Shown here in pieces: positions 44,601-57,152 of a DNA stretch of 64,000 nucleotides. The notes under the pieces were generated by a model. It searched no databases, was not told where the DNA came from, and was given only the letters and a program-made list of their open reading frames with translations. Numbering within the stretch: position 1 is the stretch's first letter; each line of letters begins with the position of its first letter. The translations under genes were made by a program, and so were the position numbers. Source of the DNA: Anthopleura xanthogrammica (lineage: Eukaryota; Cnidaria; Anthozoa; Actiniaria; Actiniidae); the NCBI GenBank assembly GCA_964019055.1, contig OZ025206.1:2994501-3058500 (forward strand), given 5' to 3'.

Positions 44601-47600
44601 ATCAACTTCGTATAACCTATGAATCATTTCTTAATTTTGTGACTCTAGGTATACAAGGTCTTTAAAGACTCTCCCTTCCACGTGTCTGGCGAAAGTAGTG
44701 TTTCAATCATGGATGGTTTAGATGAAGGCATTTTTGCATGGGTCACTGTGAATTTCCTTATAGGTAGGAATGGAACTCATAAACTTTTGTTTATTCTGGC
44801 CAAGTAAAAATGTGGTGCCTTTTAAAGTAATTGATGTCATATTTCAAGGTCCATCATGAGCTACCCATAATGGGGCTCTGGTGAGGTTCACTCACTATGG
44901 ACTACCACTACATTCACTAGAGCAGATTTCGTATGCGTGTAAAAAGTCATGGCACACAGCACAGTTATGGCACAAAGCGGACATGGCACCGAATGTCAAT
45001 TGCTTTCATACATGGCATGGCACTGACATGGTCACCGCAAGGCACTGTCCATGCCTTAAGCTTTTCATAGCCATATGCTCTATTTAGAATCTAACCCGCG
45101 ACCCCTATTTGAACTATATACAGCAGTTAAAGACAGCACTATAGCAGTGCATGCCATCCATGCCAATAATCTTTTGTATGGTGTTTTATTTCTCCAGGAA
45201 GATTTAATCATGGAGTTGAATCATTAGTTGGCGCTTTGGATCTAGGTGGTGGATCCACGCAAATAACCTTTCATCCTAAATCAGAGGTACATAATAAAAA
45301 TCGGGGAAAAGTGGTTATTATCAACTGTATGAAGTAAATAAGCCTGGTACTCACTAGAGATGCAAGCAGAAGCAACTCCAAGCTGGTGCATGTTGTCACG
45401 AAGCAACACAAATGCAAGTGCAAGAGAATGGAAGATACTGTATTGTTGTTCTTGCATTGGCTTGCACTTGTGCTTATGCTTGCGATGGCTTGCATTGCTT
45501 GTGGGAAGCAGACTAGAGTATACACAATTTATATTTTACCATGAAGTGATTACTTGACATACAGCTTTATCACACTGATGTCAAAATATTAACTTGTCGT
45601 TCCAATGGAGGGTAGGTGCCTAGGGCAATAGCAAGCAAGTGGCAGGAGGTAACCATGGCAACCTAGCCATGGGTCAACATCGGCACCTGTCACACTGATA
45701 AACAGTGGAAATACAATACTTACCTCATCAATCTGAGGAGGGTGGGGGGGGGGCAAAACGGGAAACGAGAGCAAAGCTACAAGCAACAGCAAAATGGCGA
45801 ACAGTGACTAGGCGAGCTCACTGGAATGCATGCGCAGACCAGAAAGCCGCTGACAAACTACCCTCCAAGTTAACTTTGCTTAAAATTAACCACATTAAAA
45901 CTTTTGATAAATATGCTGAAATGTTTATTTCATAGGATACAATTACTAATTCACCAAAAGACTTCACACAAAAGGCTAAAGTCTTTGATCAGGAATATGA
46001 ACTCTACACACACAGGTAATCATAAGGAACAAACAGTAGATGCTCATCATATTATGCTGTCAAATTTACATAGGGGGAGGGGTGGCAAAAATGTTTTCAA
46101 AAATAGTTCTTTCAAAGACTTTTGTAATGATGTCATCAACTGTTTTTCAAATAAGAGGCACACAAAAATTAGCTGAGAATATGAAAATTAGTATGTTAGA
46201 CCTTTTTAGCTTGGGTGTGTAAGATTCTTTGTTTTGGAATGAGCGGTATACAGGTTGTTGCAAAAATCCAAAATATCATTTACAAAAATTTTATTCGATT
46301 TTAGTGAATCTGTATGAAAAAAACTGCACAATTTGCTAGGGTTACTAGAGTTACACAGAGTAACCTTCTAGATGGAATTAGAATTTAACAGTTAATCTTT
46401 GTGGAGGGAGAAAGACTGGAAAACCCAGAGAAAAACCCACAAAGCACAGGAGAGAAACAACTAGAAACTCTACTCACATATGACGCCAACCTTGGTGGGA
46501 CTTGAACCCCAGTCACATAGGTGAGAGTGAGCGCTCTCAAGTTATTCCACCTGTGTTTCCTTAAACAATAGATAGTTTACATCTGATGGCATTATGGAAT
46601 AGGTCATTAATAAATGTGTTATTTCACTGTAGCTACCTAGGGTTGGGTCTGATGTCTGCGAGGGCAGCTATTACATCACATGGCAGCAAAACCACAGACT
46701 GTGAGTAATGGTCATAATATACAATTTATTTTTGTGTGTGTGAAATAGCCATGATATAACTTGTGCTCTGATTAGCTGAATATCTATGAACAAGAAATGG
46801 ATTGTGCACGTTCAGGCAGCTGATTTTGGGCACTCGTGCACTAACATCAAAATTCGTTTTCAACTACTTCTTGATGCTTGGTTGTTGAAAAGTAAAGTTA
46901 GTAGTTATTTGATGTTGTTTCTATTTTTCATCTATAGCCAGCGGTAATAATAATATCAGCGAAAGTCCCTGTGTATCACCAAGTCATACTGTCAACTGGG
47001 TGTTTGGTGGAAAGACTATTACAGTCAGGTAAGGTGTATCCAGATCAGAGATGGGATCCAGTACATAAATTGGGGATACTTTTCACTCAGACACACTACC
47101 AACTACATTCAGTATTTTATGCACACACACTCACTCACTCACTTGTTCCCACATGTACCAGGAGAAAACCCTTGTAGCACAGGAGAGAACAACACATCAA
47201 ACAAACTCAATTCACATACAGTGACCGCAGGGCTCGAACCAGTGACCCGAGCGTGTGGAACCATAGTGGTGAAAGACGATGCGTTAGCAGCGTACTCCAC
47301 CCATGCTACCCAGATCTAGCTTCTTTAAATCTGGATTTTTTCTCTCTCTTTGCAGTGGACACTCTAACTACAGTTTTGATGCCTGTTTGGACCATGTCAA
47401 AAGAATAATCAACCCTATAGATAGACAAGGTAAAAATAAACAGAGTGATGTCAACGTTTACCCCACCCCCACCTGCTAGTGGAAGATGATGTGATCTGAT
47501 AAAACAATAGGCCTTTTTACCTTGGGTGTAATCCAGCTGAGTCGACCTTCAGAATGAACTTAAGGTCAACCAACCAGAATTAAGGATTCAACATTATTTT

Positions 47601-49397
47601 GTAGTTTGACCAATGCAAACCAAAAATAGTTGAGCCTGATAATTCGTTTTGGTGAATGCAATCACCATGGCTGGATGTTTTCCCATTTCAGACCACATGT
47701 TATTCTCTTGAGAATAAGATTCGTTTTTCGAGTTGTATCCATATTCATGTGTCTTCTCATGTGCAACCATTAAACAAAGAAATGATACTCCAGGGAATAG
47801 CACATGGTCTGAAATGGGAAAAAGTTATGCCCAAGTATTAAAAAGGTATATGTACAATCAATTTCCAGTTATTCTTTACATACTGGTATTATCCTATGTT
47901 ATAGCAACTTTATATATTCCATATATTTTAAATTATATTGATTCATTATATTTTGGCAGATGAAATGAATGAGCAAACATTTTACACCTTTTCATATTTT
48001 TATGATCGTGCAGTTGACTTGAACCTGATAGGTAAGTATAATTTAATTCAACATATTTTTATTTAAAGATGTATATATTTGTTCATCACAAGATATTTTT
48101 TCTCTGAAAAAATTCCAATCCTGGCAGGATTTGAACCCATCAACCTTCAGATTACTAGCCTATGCTCTAACCAACTGAGCTACAGGAACTCATGTCAAGG
48201 GCGGATCCTGTACTTTGTTGAGAGTGGGGTTCAAACATTGAGAGGGGGGGGGGGGGCCCAAATGTATACTTCATACAAAATTTACTTCAAACCTGTGGCA
48301 AAACTAAATTTTAGGATAAAACAAACAATGGAACCTTAGGTATGACATAGGGTCTGGACCCCCTGACCCTCCCCTTGGATCCGCCCTTGCATGTTAGCAA
48401 GTGAGGTATATGAATCATAATATTTAGCCAGGTCACTTAAGTGGCATTTGGTTTCATTGGTTTTGCTTTTATTTTCAGATGTTAGTAAAGGAGGAATTAT
48501 AACTGTTGGGGACTTCATTGAAAAGACAAAAGAAGGTATTTTATAAGGACCGCAGAGCACCCTAAAAAGTGTGTGTGTGTGTGTGTGTTGGGGGGGGGGG
48601 GGTAAGATTGGACAATATAAGAGACTAGTATGCAAGTATGCAAAGGGCAAAGTTCGGGGATAGGGGCTATAGTGGCTAACACACCTCAGTGGCCCTCATT
48701 CCATGATCAGATTGGAATTTAGAAGTTCATTTTTGAAGTGGGAGGAAAACTGGAGAACCCGGCAAAAAACCCTTGAAGCACAGGAGAGAACCAACTAGAA
48801 ACTCTACTCACATACAAAACCAAGCCTGGCAGGACTCAAACATGCATTGATGAGAGGGGAGCACTCCCGGTATTATTTTTTCCAAGAGGTTTTATGATAT
48901 CACCACTAAAAGACATATTTTTTCTGTTTCTAGTGTTTTCTTCATCTCGAGTCAGAGCCAATAAGCTTGCAAGCATGGATGCAACATACATTGTTGCCTT
49001 ACTGAAATATGGTTATGGGTTCCACAATGACAGGAAACTCATTGTAAGTATGACTACAGGCAGCCCAGCTAAGATTGAAAAATATGACTAGATTGGAAAA
49101 TATAAGAGACTTGTATGCAAAATGAAAAAAGTTGAGGGCTGTAGCACCCTAGCCCCTCCCCCCGCACCATCATCGTGGTCCCTGTAGCTTGTCCAACATA
49201 CACTACTAGGGAGGTAGAATAATGAATTCAGGATCAGTGTATTTCATTTCTCAGTACTCAAAAGTTATCTCTATGGGTAGCATAACTTAGTACTAAAGTA
49301 AGATTTTTGTGATCCATTTCAGTTGCAGAAGAAGATTAATGACGTCGAAGTAAGCTGGGCACTTGGGGCAACTCTAGATATGTTTAGTAAGAGATGA
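41645..49397 (+). CDS. Ectonucleoside triphosphate diphosphohydrolase, ENTPD5/6 type, 13 exons
   Basis: Exons: 41645-42005, 42773-42852, 43796-43939, 44649-44763, 45198-45286, 45936-46015, 46633-46700, 46938-47028, 47356-47429, 47960-48031, 48479-48535, 48934-49043, 49323-49397. All are GT-AG and in phase, giving 471 residues. The enzyme hydrolyses nucleoside di- and triphosphates in the secretory pathway or outside the cell. A basic cytosolic tail (1-52) precedes one hydrophobic anchor (53-67), so a type II or secreted form like ENTPD6 is likely. Apyrase conserved regions are visible: [13 protein letters not shown] (102-114), [10 protein letters not shown] (175-184), [13 protein letters not shown] (218-230), [12 protein letters not shown] (247-258) and VSWALGA (457-463). 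No second C-terminal membrane segment exists, which excludes the ENTPD1/2/3/8 class. Choosing between ENTPD5 and ENTPD6 needs a tree. Intron 2 holds a minisatellite. Confidence 0.94.
42612..42722. repeat. Exact 62-bp tandem duplication (ENTPD intron 1)
   Basis: TGCTGCACACATAGATGGTG with the following sequence to ATCAATTGTGA is present twice, starting at 42612 and 42674, essentially without differences. It lies 50 bp before exon 2. Confidence 0.9.
42997..43724. repeat. 55-61 bp minisatellite, about 13 copies (ENTPD intron 2)
   Basis: Units read GCTGATCTAAGTCAGGGCAT then GGCTAACTCACAGATCGAAC and CCTGAAACAACCTC. Early copies have an extra AGCTG (61 bp), later ones are shorter, and two carry an ACTG insertion (GATCTACTGTAAG). 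It ends about 70 bp before exon 3. Confidence 0.95.
44018..44265. mobile_element. Snapback family C copy (ENTPD intron 3)
   Basis: GACCTTTTTAGGCTGGGCAT at the left pairs loosely with GCTCAAGCTAAAGAGGTC at the right. The inside contains CCCGTTTCAGACCATGTGTA and its complement-like CACATGGTCTTAAATAGG. A further half copy is at about 44270-44345. Confidence 0.7.
46196..46232. repeat. Fragment of snapback family C (ENTPD intron 6)
   Basis: TTAGACCTTTTTAGCTTGGG and AAGATTCTTTGTTTT match the left end of family C; the other arm is missing. Confidence 0.5.
46351..46566 (-). mobile_element. tRNA-derived SINE (ENTPD intron 6)
   Basis: Read on the minus strand it has a polymerase III B box GGTTCAAGTCCC (near 46500), then TTTTTCTCTGGGTTTTCCAG, TCTTTCTCCCTCCACAAAGA and a tail with CTCTGTGTAACTCTAGTAAC. 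It is the same family as 21091-21545, in the opposite orientation. Confidence 0.78.
47095..47325 (-). mobile_element. tRNA-derived SINE (ENTPD intron 8)
   Basis: On the minus strand a head with TAGCATGGGTGG (A-box region) and GGTTCGAGCCC (B box, near 47230) leads to TGTGCTACAAGGGTTTTCTC and a (TGAG)n-like tail. The plus-strand copy at 62232-62485 has the same head, AGCATGGGTGGCGGTCGCTG. Confidence 0.75.
47507..47846. mobile_element. Snapback family C, longest copy (ENTPD intron 9)
   Basis: The ends GGCCTTTTTACCTTGGGTGT and ATGCCCAAGTATTAAAAAGG are imperfect inverted repeats. The inner arms TTTCCCATTTCAGACCACAT and ACATGGTCTGAAATGGGAAA are almost exact. Length about 340 bp. Confidence 0.75.
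48060..48196 (-). mobile_element. tRNA-derived SINE with tRNA-Thr-like head (ENTPD intron 10)
   Basis: The minus strand reads CCTGTAGCTCAGTTGGTTAG, a loop CTAGTAA (anticodon AGU) and the B box GGTTCAAATCCTG. The fold is close to a cloverleaf, but the acceptor and T stems have mismatches and the anticodon stem is weak. It is therefore called a SINE head, not a functional tRNA. Related fragments are at 6415-6475 and 38440-38690. Confidence 0.65.
48707..48880 (-). mobile_element. tRNA-derived SINE, 3' part (ENTPD intron 11)
   Basis: On the minus strand it shares TCTCTCCTGTGCTTCAAGGG, a CTCC/TTTTCCTCCCAC stretch and GAACTTCTAAATTCCAATC with the copies at 21245 and 46351. Confidence 0.7.
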
Positions 49398-50550
49398 GCA
49401 AGGCAGACAAGGTAATTTTGGAAGATAAGCTAGGGGAGACTGCTTTCAATATATATATCTTTTTACCTTGAGGGATGGGGAGGGGGTAATGGTTTTCCAT
49501 TTCAAACAATTTTCTTTAGTACTGTTTCTTTGTTTACCAGTAATGCCTGATAGTGAACATTCATATGAAATAAACCTGGAAAATCTTACTTGAAATGGGA
49601 AAACATTAAGGTACCCCATTTGAAAGGGTAAAATTATGGTCTACCAGTTTTTAGGGGACTTCTTCTTGACTAATGGAGTGGGCCAGGCATCAGTGATTAC
49701 CAAAACGGCAATCTAATTATTTATTTAGGATAATTTATTCAGTTTTTAAGCAGCTGGTCTCTTGAAAATGTCATCTGTTGCCTTACAGCATGAGGCATGC
49801 TGGGTTTGTTTAGGGGGAGGGGAGGGGGGTGTTGTGTCTCACCTTGACAAAGTAATGAAACATTTTCTTGGCAATTTTCTTGGACCAAAAAACAAAAAAC
49901 TGAGCTAAACACGAGCTATTTTTTAGCATTTATAAATTTGAAAACAGTACAACAGGCCAAATGTAGAAGACATGGTTGGATGATAAAAACACGTGGAATT
50001 TAAATATAAAATGGTCTTCAAATAGTTTTTTTAAATATTACTATTACCACACTGAATAATATACTGTATCAAATATCAACATCTACGAAACTGCACATTA
50101 ATTCTCATTTACACAAACATTTGACGAGGTATTTTATTTCTCCAATAAAATCCATTAAACTTTACTAGTAAACCATAATATAAACTTCTAGTATTATTTT
50201 AGACTTGAATATAGAGCTTCGCACACTATGATTGGTTGAATGACCAGTGATTATGAGACGATATTCACTGCTCGAGCAGTGATCATGAGGTTTGCCAGAG
50301 TGGAAACAATACTAAAACGCTTTCTTACCCTGAATTTCTTGTTTTCTCTGACATTCAAGTCTAAAAATATACTATAACAATTATTCACCTCAGGCTCAGA
50401 GTGAATATAGTGAATATTTACCTTGACTTTGGATGTCTTGGTAAATATTCACTGATATTCACTTAACCTAAGTTCAGTGAATAATTATTTTAAAAATAAT
50501 ATTAATGTAATTATTATTTTAAAATATATAAACACATCACAGGAACACTC

Positions 50551-50785
50551 ATTAAATAATTCTTTGTTCTTTTCTTATCGATAAATTTGGCATTTTGGAA
50601 TATTTTTGAATGATCTTTTTAAAAAATTTAATTACATTAAATTTTAATTTTTTTTCTTTGATTGAGGGATTAAATAATTCTTTGTTCTTTTCTTATCAAT
50701 AAATTTGGCATTTTGGAATATTTTTGAATGATCTTTTTAAAAATTTTAACTACACTAAATTTTTTTTTTCTATGATTAAGGGAAT
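50551..50785. repeat. 118-bp tandem duplication
   Basis: ATTAAATAATTCTTTGTTCT starts at 50551 and again at 50669. The copies share about 105 bp with few changes, ending in poly-T. Confidence 0.88.
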
Positions 50786-51431
50786 TGTAAAATTGTATAA
50801 ATACATAAAATGCTAACAAGTAAATACAGCAAAGAACCATTAAAACTTGTTTGAATATTTTTTTTTGTCATAATTTTTACTCTCAATGACTTGATATTTT
50901 CATTTTGGAATATTTCTTTATAATTTGATTCTTCAAGGCCAGCAGATTCATTTAATCTTCTTTATTAATGGAATCGTAAAGGCTTTTAAAGTATAAATCA
51001 TCTCTTAATTTAAAGATTTTTTTTTTTGAAAATACTTTCATTTATTTATATAGTTATAGGGATAATTACCAAGAGTATCTGTCTAAGTTTAAGTGGTTTC
51101 TTTGTTGAAGCTGTTTTAGTATTCCTAATGAAAGTTTTGAGGCTTTAAAGTCTAGTAGGATTATTTCAACTTCAAAATATTTCTTTGAAATAATTTGCCT
51201 TCATTCAATCTTTTAAGACCTCTTAATGTAAAGGAATGATTATCAAAAGTTACACATCCATAATCACTCTAACTTTAGAGTACTTCCTTTAGTATTCCCC
51301 ATTGAAAAAGTTAGAAAAGGAGCTGCAATATTTTAAAGTAACTTTTAAAAAAAAAAATTTTTTATATTTCTGGCATATCACTTTAATTTTGAATTACTTC
51401 CTTAGTTGAATCCGCTTATGTACTCCGATTA

Positions 51432-51740
51432 GAGGTGTTATAATAGGAGCTGGACAGTCTAGTAGGCCTTCCATTTTCAATCTTTACAATATAGCTTCGC
51501 AAATATAGACAGAATAGCAGACAATACGTTTCCCGACAAAAATCTCTCGTACAAACAAAAAATATCAAGATCTCGAATCCGTAATAGGGGTGTTATGATA
51601 CTAGCTGGACAGTCTAGTAGGATTTCCATTTTTAGAATAGTACTTGCGCAAATAAAGACAGAATAGCAGACAATGAATTTCCCCACAAAAAATCCCCATA
51701 CAAACAGAGAATATTAAGATCTCTAATCCATATGCCAAGC
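51432..51740. repeat. ~155-bp tandem duplication
   Basis: GGAGCTGGACAGTCTAGTAG and ACTAGCTGGACAGTCTAGTA mark copies beginning near 51432 and 51587. Both run on through AGACAGAATAGCAGACAAT and ACAAACA with roughly 10-15% divergence. Confidence 0.85.
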
Positions 51741-54417
51741 GCAACCTTGTATTTTAAACAAGACAAATAGAGTCAAAAACAGCTGTCTAGATATGACACA
51801 TAAGTCCATCATATTTGGTTTTTGCGCTATCTATACGTGATCTTTGCAGCATTTCCCCGTGATCATTGAGTGATCTAAGCGTGTAAGATACGTGCGCTGT
51901 ACTTTAAAAGGCGCTTTAAGTTCGTGAGCTCATTCAGATACCCAGTTTGTTTATCAATCTGTTTATCAATCTTTTTTTTACTCTTCTTTGCACTTGAGTG
52001 TTTCAAGTTGAGTGATCCACTAGACATAAAAAGTTCGACAATTATCTCATTGAAGGTGTTGTTGAAAAATCTCACTACAGGTTTTAACACGTTATAGTTT
52101 CAATCCCTGGAGGTAGGAGGATTTAGGGGGGTCACATGCATGCTATTTTAGACAACTGGAGGGAGATCAGCTATAAAATTAGTAGGTACCAAAGGTGGGG
52201 GGGGGCCGGGAGGTCACACAAAAATGACAAAGTATCAACCACTTATAAGAGGGGGGCATAAAAAAAGACAGTGCCTTTAGGGGGATGAGTTTTAAAATCT
52301 TTAAATCTAGCAACAAAAATCCTACGACCAACTCAAAGATACACAGCTTGATTCTACTGCAAAGGCTAACTTTGGCTTCTCACTGCATCGTGTGTACATA
52401 GTTATATTCAATATTTAATATAGCGCCCCCAAAGTTTTACTAAAAGCAAACTTTTGGTTGGTACACCGCCACCGCAATTTAGCCCATGTAAGACACTATT
52501 AAAACTAAAGCTATAAACCTAATGTTAAACTTTAAACTTCATTAAGAGTCATCTTCATTGGGACAGGGCAGGGGCCAATCTAGGGGAGGGGTACAGAGAG
52601 TGCGCCTCCCCTTATAGATGAGCTGATAACTGTGATAACTACTGCGTTCCGTTTTTGGTGCTTGAGTTCGTAAGCGTTCTGATCATAAATGGTGCTACTG
52701 TACTATCAAAAATATGGATATCGTATTTACTGCCTATGATAAAAGAAAACTAAGGCCCGGTTTAGACGTCGAATTTCACATGTGCCGAATCTAATGCAAA
52801 TGTGCCCATTGTTTGCCGTCTAAATCGGGCTTAACAACTAAATATTTTTGAGCTGCGTCGTTGTATGAAGCATAAATTATGGGAATCATATCAGTAAGCA
52901 GGTTTAACACCGTGTAATAGAAAAGGTACACATAATAACCCAGACATTTCGGACGTTAATTCTTCATCAAAGTAAAGCCCAGAAAAGTTGAGAATTATTC
53001 TCTTTCATATTTTTATCATCAAGTTGATAAACAATTTTTTTAATTAAAATTAACATCGTCTTTTCCAGCTGCTCGCTTCTTTTCATTATTCCAAGAAAGT
53101 AAATCTTTTCATTCTAAAGCAAATATATCTGTAGTTTGATTGACATTTGCTCGTTTTTAGACAGTTCTGTCAATTTTGACATGTCCTTGATATTTCCCAA
53201 AACCATTTGAAGTGGAAAGAAGGAGAAGCTGGTAAATAAAAAAATTGCAAAAGTTGAATTAAATTGTATGATTGGAAAACGTGTGGTATGACTTGCAGCA
53301 AGTGCTCAGCGCAGTATGTCGTAACACTGAAATGGCTTTTCATTGTTTTGATGTGAATTATCCAATTAAAAAAACTGCCCTATAACACACAATCTCAATG
53401 TACCGTACATACTACTCATACGATCATCAATGAACCAAAATTAAAAATATTCCTTTTGAATGGTTCTCAACCTTTATAAAGCTCTTTGAATGCACTAATT
53501 AATAAGTCAAACTTCTTTAAGGAACTAGTTTCGTCTCTTGTTAGACCTTATCGTTATTTACATTAGTTTTGACATCCGAGCAAAGAAAATATCAGCAAAT
53601 TAAAAAAAAAAAGTTCTAAAAAATATTTTAAAACTATTTAACGCTGCTCAAACTGCTAAAGCATCTTTTTTTGTTAGTCTAGTTCTGCCTTTTTTAAGAT
53701 TTTTTTTTCCAACAACGTTGCATAGTACGTAATTTTGACAACCCAGGACAATGGATACGTTTTTTTAAAACGTCATCTATAATTGCACGAAAACGTTAAC
53801 CTTTCAAAAACAGGTCCATAAAGCTTTATAAATAAATAAATGGGATTCAGCACTGGCTCCTCTACAGAGTAGCTATTCATCCGCTGAAATTCCAATTGGA
53901 ATTTAGAAGTTGATTTTTGCGGAGGAAGGAAAATATTCTTAAAGAAGCATGAAAATAATTTTCAAGCTTTTAAAATTCTGATCATAAAAATGCTTTTCTG
54001 CTTCTTTGAGGTTCTTCTACAATCAATTAGCGAGTATAGACATATAGAGGGTACCGCGTTTATCAAATTTTAACTTTCATTTGTCGTATTAAGTAATCTT
54101 TTTTCCTTTCCAAACTAATAAAAGGCGCAATTGAATTGTCACCTTTTAATCATTATATTTACACAAACCACGCTTAAGAATTAATTTTGTCCAAAATGAG
54201 TCACAGAAATGCCCACTTCAAATTTTGTGCCAAATCGCACTTTACTGTCATTTTCCTTTGCAAAATGGTAATTTTCAAATATATTTTTTTATCTAAAAAA
54301 TTGCCTCTTGGATTTCGCTCTTTTTATGCAAAATTTTTTTTTTAATTTTTGATATTTTAAGATACAAATTCATGATGTTATTCTCATCCCAAAATGACTA
54401 TAAACTACACCAGAAAC

Positions 54418-54990
54418 TTTATCGTGCGACTTTAGCGGCGATTTTATGGCGATTTCACGGTGATAGATCGCAGCCGCCAATGGACTACTTCGACGATGCG
54501 GCGGCCATTTTGGTAGGGGGCAAATATAATAATCTTCATTACACTTATGGCGTCGATTAAAATTAACGTTTCACCCTTAGACTACTTGACAAGAGATGAA
54601 TTAAGAAGATGGACATGAAAGAAAGACAAATAAACGAAACTCTCTATTTTATCCGACATTTCTGTTTTGTTTTGCCCCCTGGACGTCCCATAATGCATTG
54701 CGATTCAAGATGTGAAAATAATGACTGATACTACGTAGAAAAATGAAATGCTTGTCACTTAACCAGCATGATAGGGCCAGAGAAACCCAGGATTTGTTTT
54801 TTTCTTCATCAGATCCTACGTATACTCCCGGCACCTCCTAAAAAGTTCTTTTCATTAATTCAGATTCAAGATGGCCGACGCATCGTCGAAGTAGTCCATT
54901 AAAACATGATTGACATTTAGTACAACTCGCTGCGATTTGGGTCGCGATAAAATCGCCATTGAAATCGCTGCTCAAGTCGCGCGATAAATT
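54418..54990. mobile_element. Inverted-repeat element with ~100 bp arms
   Basis: TTTATCGTGCGACTT, GGCGATTTTATGGCGATTTC and AATGGACTACTTCGACGATG in the left arm reappear as complements, in reverse order, at 54868-54990. Arms are GC-richer than the region and separated by about 350 bp. The open frame at 54372-54560 lies within the left arm. Confidence 0.78.
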
Positions 54991-55734
54991 TGCTGGTATC
55001 AACGGGCCTTACGATTTCAGCGAACTTCACTTTGCAAACGAAGGCTAATTCGAATTTGATATCTATAATTCCATGTCATAGTTTTTTGCACAAATGTAGC
55101 AGCAGTTTTTGTCCCAAATGAGTTAACAAAATTCGAGAATTTTGATAACGGCGTTCCATTTCCTCGTCCATTTCCTCGTCTATTTTCTCACAATATCTTC
55201 ATTCAAGATTTTAAATATGATTCAACTTAGAGATATCTATCAAAATAAGTACAAGTTTATAGAATCTCACGGTATTAAACTCCATCTTCCCTCTAGCTTT
55301 GCAAATAGTAATCATTACTTTTTTAAATATATAGATTGTTTTATTTGCTCAAAATAGCCATACATGGCCTTTCCTTTGCGACCAATAAATTATTTCTTTG
55401 ATGCTATTATCCTAGCAATAATTTTTAAAGTTGTATTCTGACATTGAACAAACACACTTTGGGACGTGTATGATATGATAAGATGACAAGCATCTATTTT
55501 GAGATATCCCAAATAGACCCACCTGCTATCGATGTCACTCATTTTTTGTAGTTGAGCGTGATTTGATTGGAAGTCATGAGACATTTGAGCAAACATCAGT
55601 GAAAATAGAAGCCTTGAACAGGAAATGTGTAAAATATAGTGCCCTTTCATTTCCTTACTCTCAACGCTGTATTCACTATTAGATAATTACTGGATCAACC
55701 CTTAGCTCGCTTCACGATTTTCTTCATTGCTTTT

Positions 55735-55850
55735 TTCAATCTCTCCTGTGCTTCGAGGGTTTTTCTCCAGGTTCTCCGGTTTTCCTCCCTCCACAAAAAT
55801 CAACTTCTAAATTCCAATTTGAATCCATTGGTCGAATAGCTAGTCTGTAT
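55735..55850 (+). repeat. SINE tail fragment
   Basis: Shares CTCTCCTGTGCTTCGAGGGT, TTTTCCTCCCTCCACAAAAA and TCAACTTCTAAATTCCAATT with the other tRNA-derived SINEs; the tRNA head is absent. Confidence 0.65.
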
Positions 55851-56285
55851 ATAATAAAAATTATTCTATTATAATTTCTATTACTCTCGAGGCCAAATTT
55901 ACTATTAAATAATTACTGAATTCACTTTCGTTTTACGATTTTCTTAAATACTTTTATTAAATTTTACATCTTTAAAAGATTTTAACATTATTTACAAATT
56001 GAAGAGTTGCGATAATATTTATTAATTTTTAGTTTTGGGAAAGTTTTTTTAGAACATTATCTCATCCTCCTGATATTTCCTCCTCTATTTCGATATCTGA
56101 TGGCATACATTAAAGTGTGGAAGTTGTCTTTTAGTTTCCAGTTATCATTACTTCGATCAGTACTACATTTTCGTGCTATAACAGACTCTCTTTTCCCGAA
56201 AGCTGCAAGGGATATATTTATAGCCCTTAACGCTCCCATCCGTCCGCAACAACCAGTTTTAAGTTCCTCATTCTTGCTCGTATAG

Positions 56286-56570
56286 GTCAACTTTTTTACC
56301 ACGCAATGTCGGGTGTTCAAATCTCATTCACCCCATGCGAGCTGAGTTGGTTGGTTCTCTTTCTGATTCCGACGGTTTTCCGGGTTTTCAGTTTTTCCTC
56401 CCTCCTCTCAAACCGACCCTAACTAATTCAAACTGGTTAGAGCTGTGTTCCTGGGTCATACATGGACTGTAAAGCGACTGCCAGAGGCGCCTTCACATGC
56501 TTTCAGTTCGACCCCGTTGAGAAGAACCACTGTTGTACTTGCAGTGATGATTAGCGATGACAAAGATTTT
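56286..56570 (+). mobile_element. tRNA-derived SINE, diverged
   Basis: A B-box-like GGTGTTCAAATCTC (near 56309) is followed by GGTTGGTTCTCTTTCTGATT, TTTTTCCTCCCTCCTCTCAA and a longer unique tail to about 56570. It probably belongs to a sister subfamily of the 21245 copy. Confidence 0.55.
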
Positions 56571-57152
56571 TAATGGCGTATCGTACTTTGATCAATATGC
56601 TTGTGGATAATCGATAATCGTTATATGATCAGTAACGCACATCTCAGTTTCATTTTTCATTATCTTATGCTTTCAATATTTTAATAATTTTGGAATCAAA
56701 AATAAATTAAATCTTTCGCTGCCATAAATGTAAAAAGTTCCTTTGCCACGAATTATCGAAAAAGACTTTGAAGAATTTTCTCCGATTAAAAGTCAATCTT
56801 ATCTGCAACACCTCTACCTTCATCACAATATTAACATCTCTGTGAAAAGTGTCTTCGCGTGAATATTCTCGCTTCTGGCACTTGTCGTGAGTTTTCAGTT
56901 GTTTGTATTGGTTTTCCTCTTTGATTCGAGGGTACTCTTCTCAGATCTCTCGGAGTTCTTTGGTATTCCTGCCATTCTCAAAAAGATTTCCATCTCAAAT
57001 TTTCCTCTCTTGGCTCGTCGTGCACAGAATTGCTGCTGGCTGTTTTTTTCACGACTTGCCAGAGCATAGATTTTTGTTTTTGCGGTCTTGAGAATTAACC
57101 TTTAATACACCACTTTATAAGAATACTTTTAATAGATGACAATGATGGAGGT

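Larger units (their letters stand above)
49398..57152. other. Large AT-rich intergenic region, no gene recognised
   Basis: Contains a family C remnant (about 49455-49650), palindromic sequence around 50175-50480, two direct-repeat pairs, G-rich tracts near 52120-52270, a long inverted-repeat element (54418-54990) and SINE fragments at about 53895-53945, 55735-55850 and 56286-56570. Open frames (for example 51875-52090 and 55390-55650, both minus) are short, lack splice-linked partners and show no family motif. Confidence 0.5.

Noticed and set aside
48108..48190. Functional tRNA-Thr (AGU) gene on the minus strand
   Set aside because: The cloverleaf has mismatches in the acceptor and T stems and a weak anticodon stem, and related truncated copies exist. 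A tRNA-derived SINE head is more likely.
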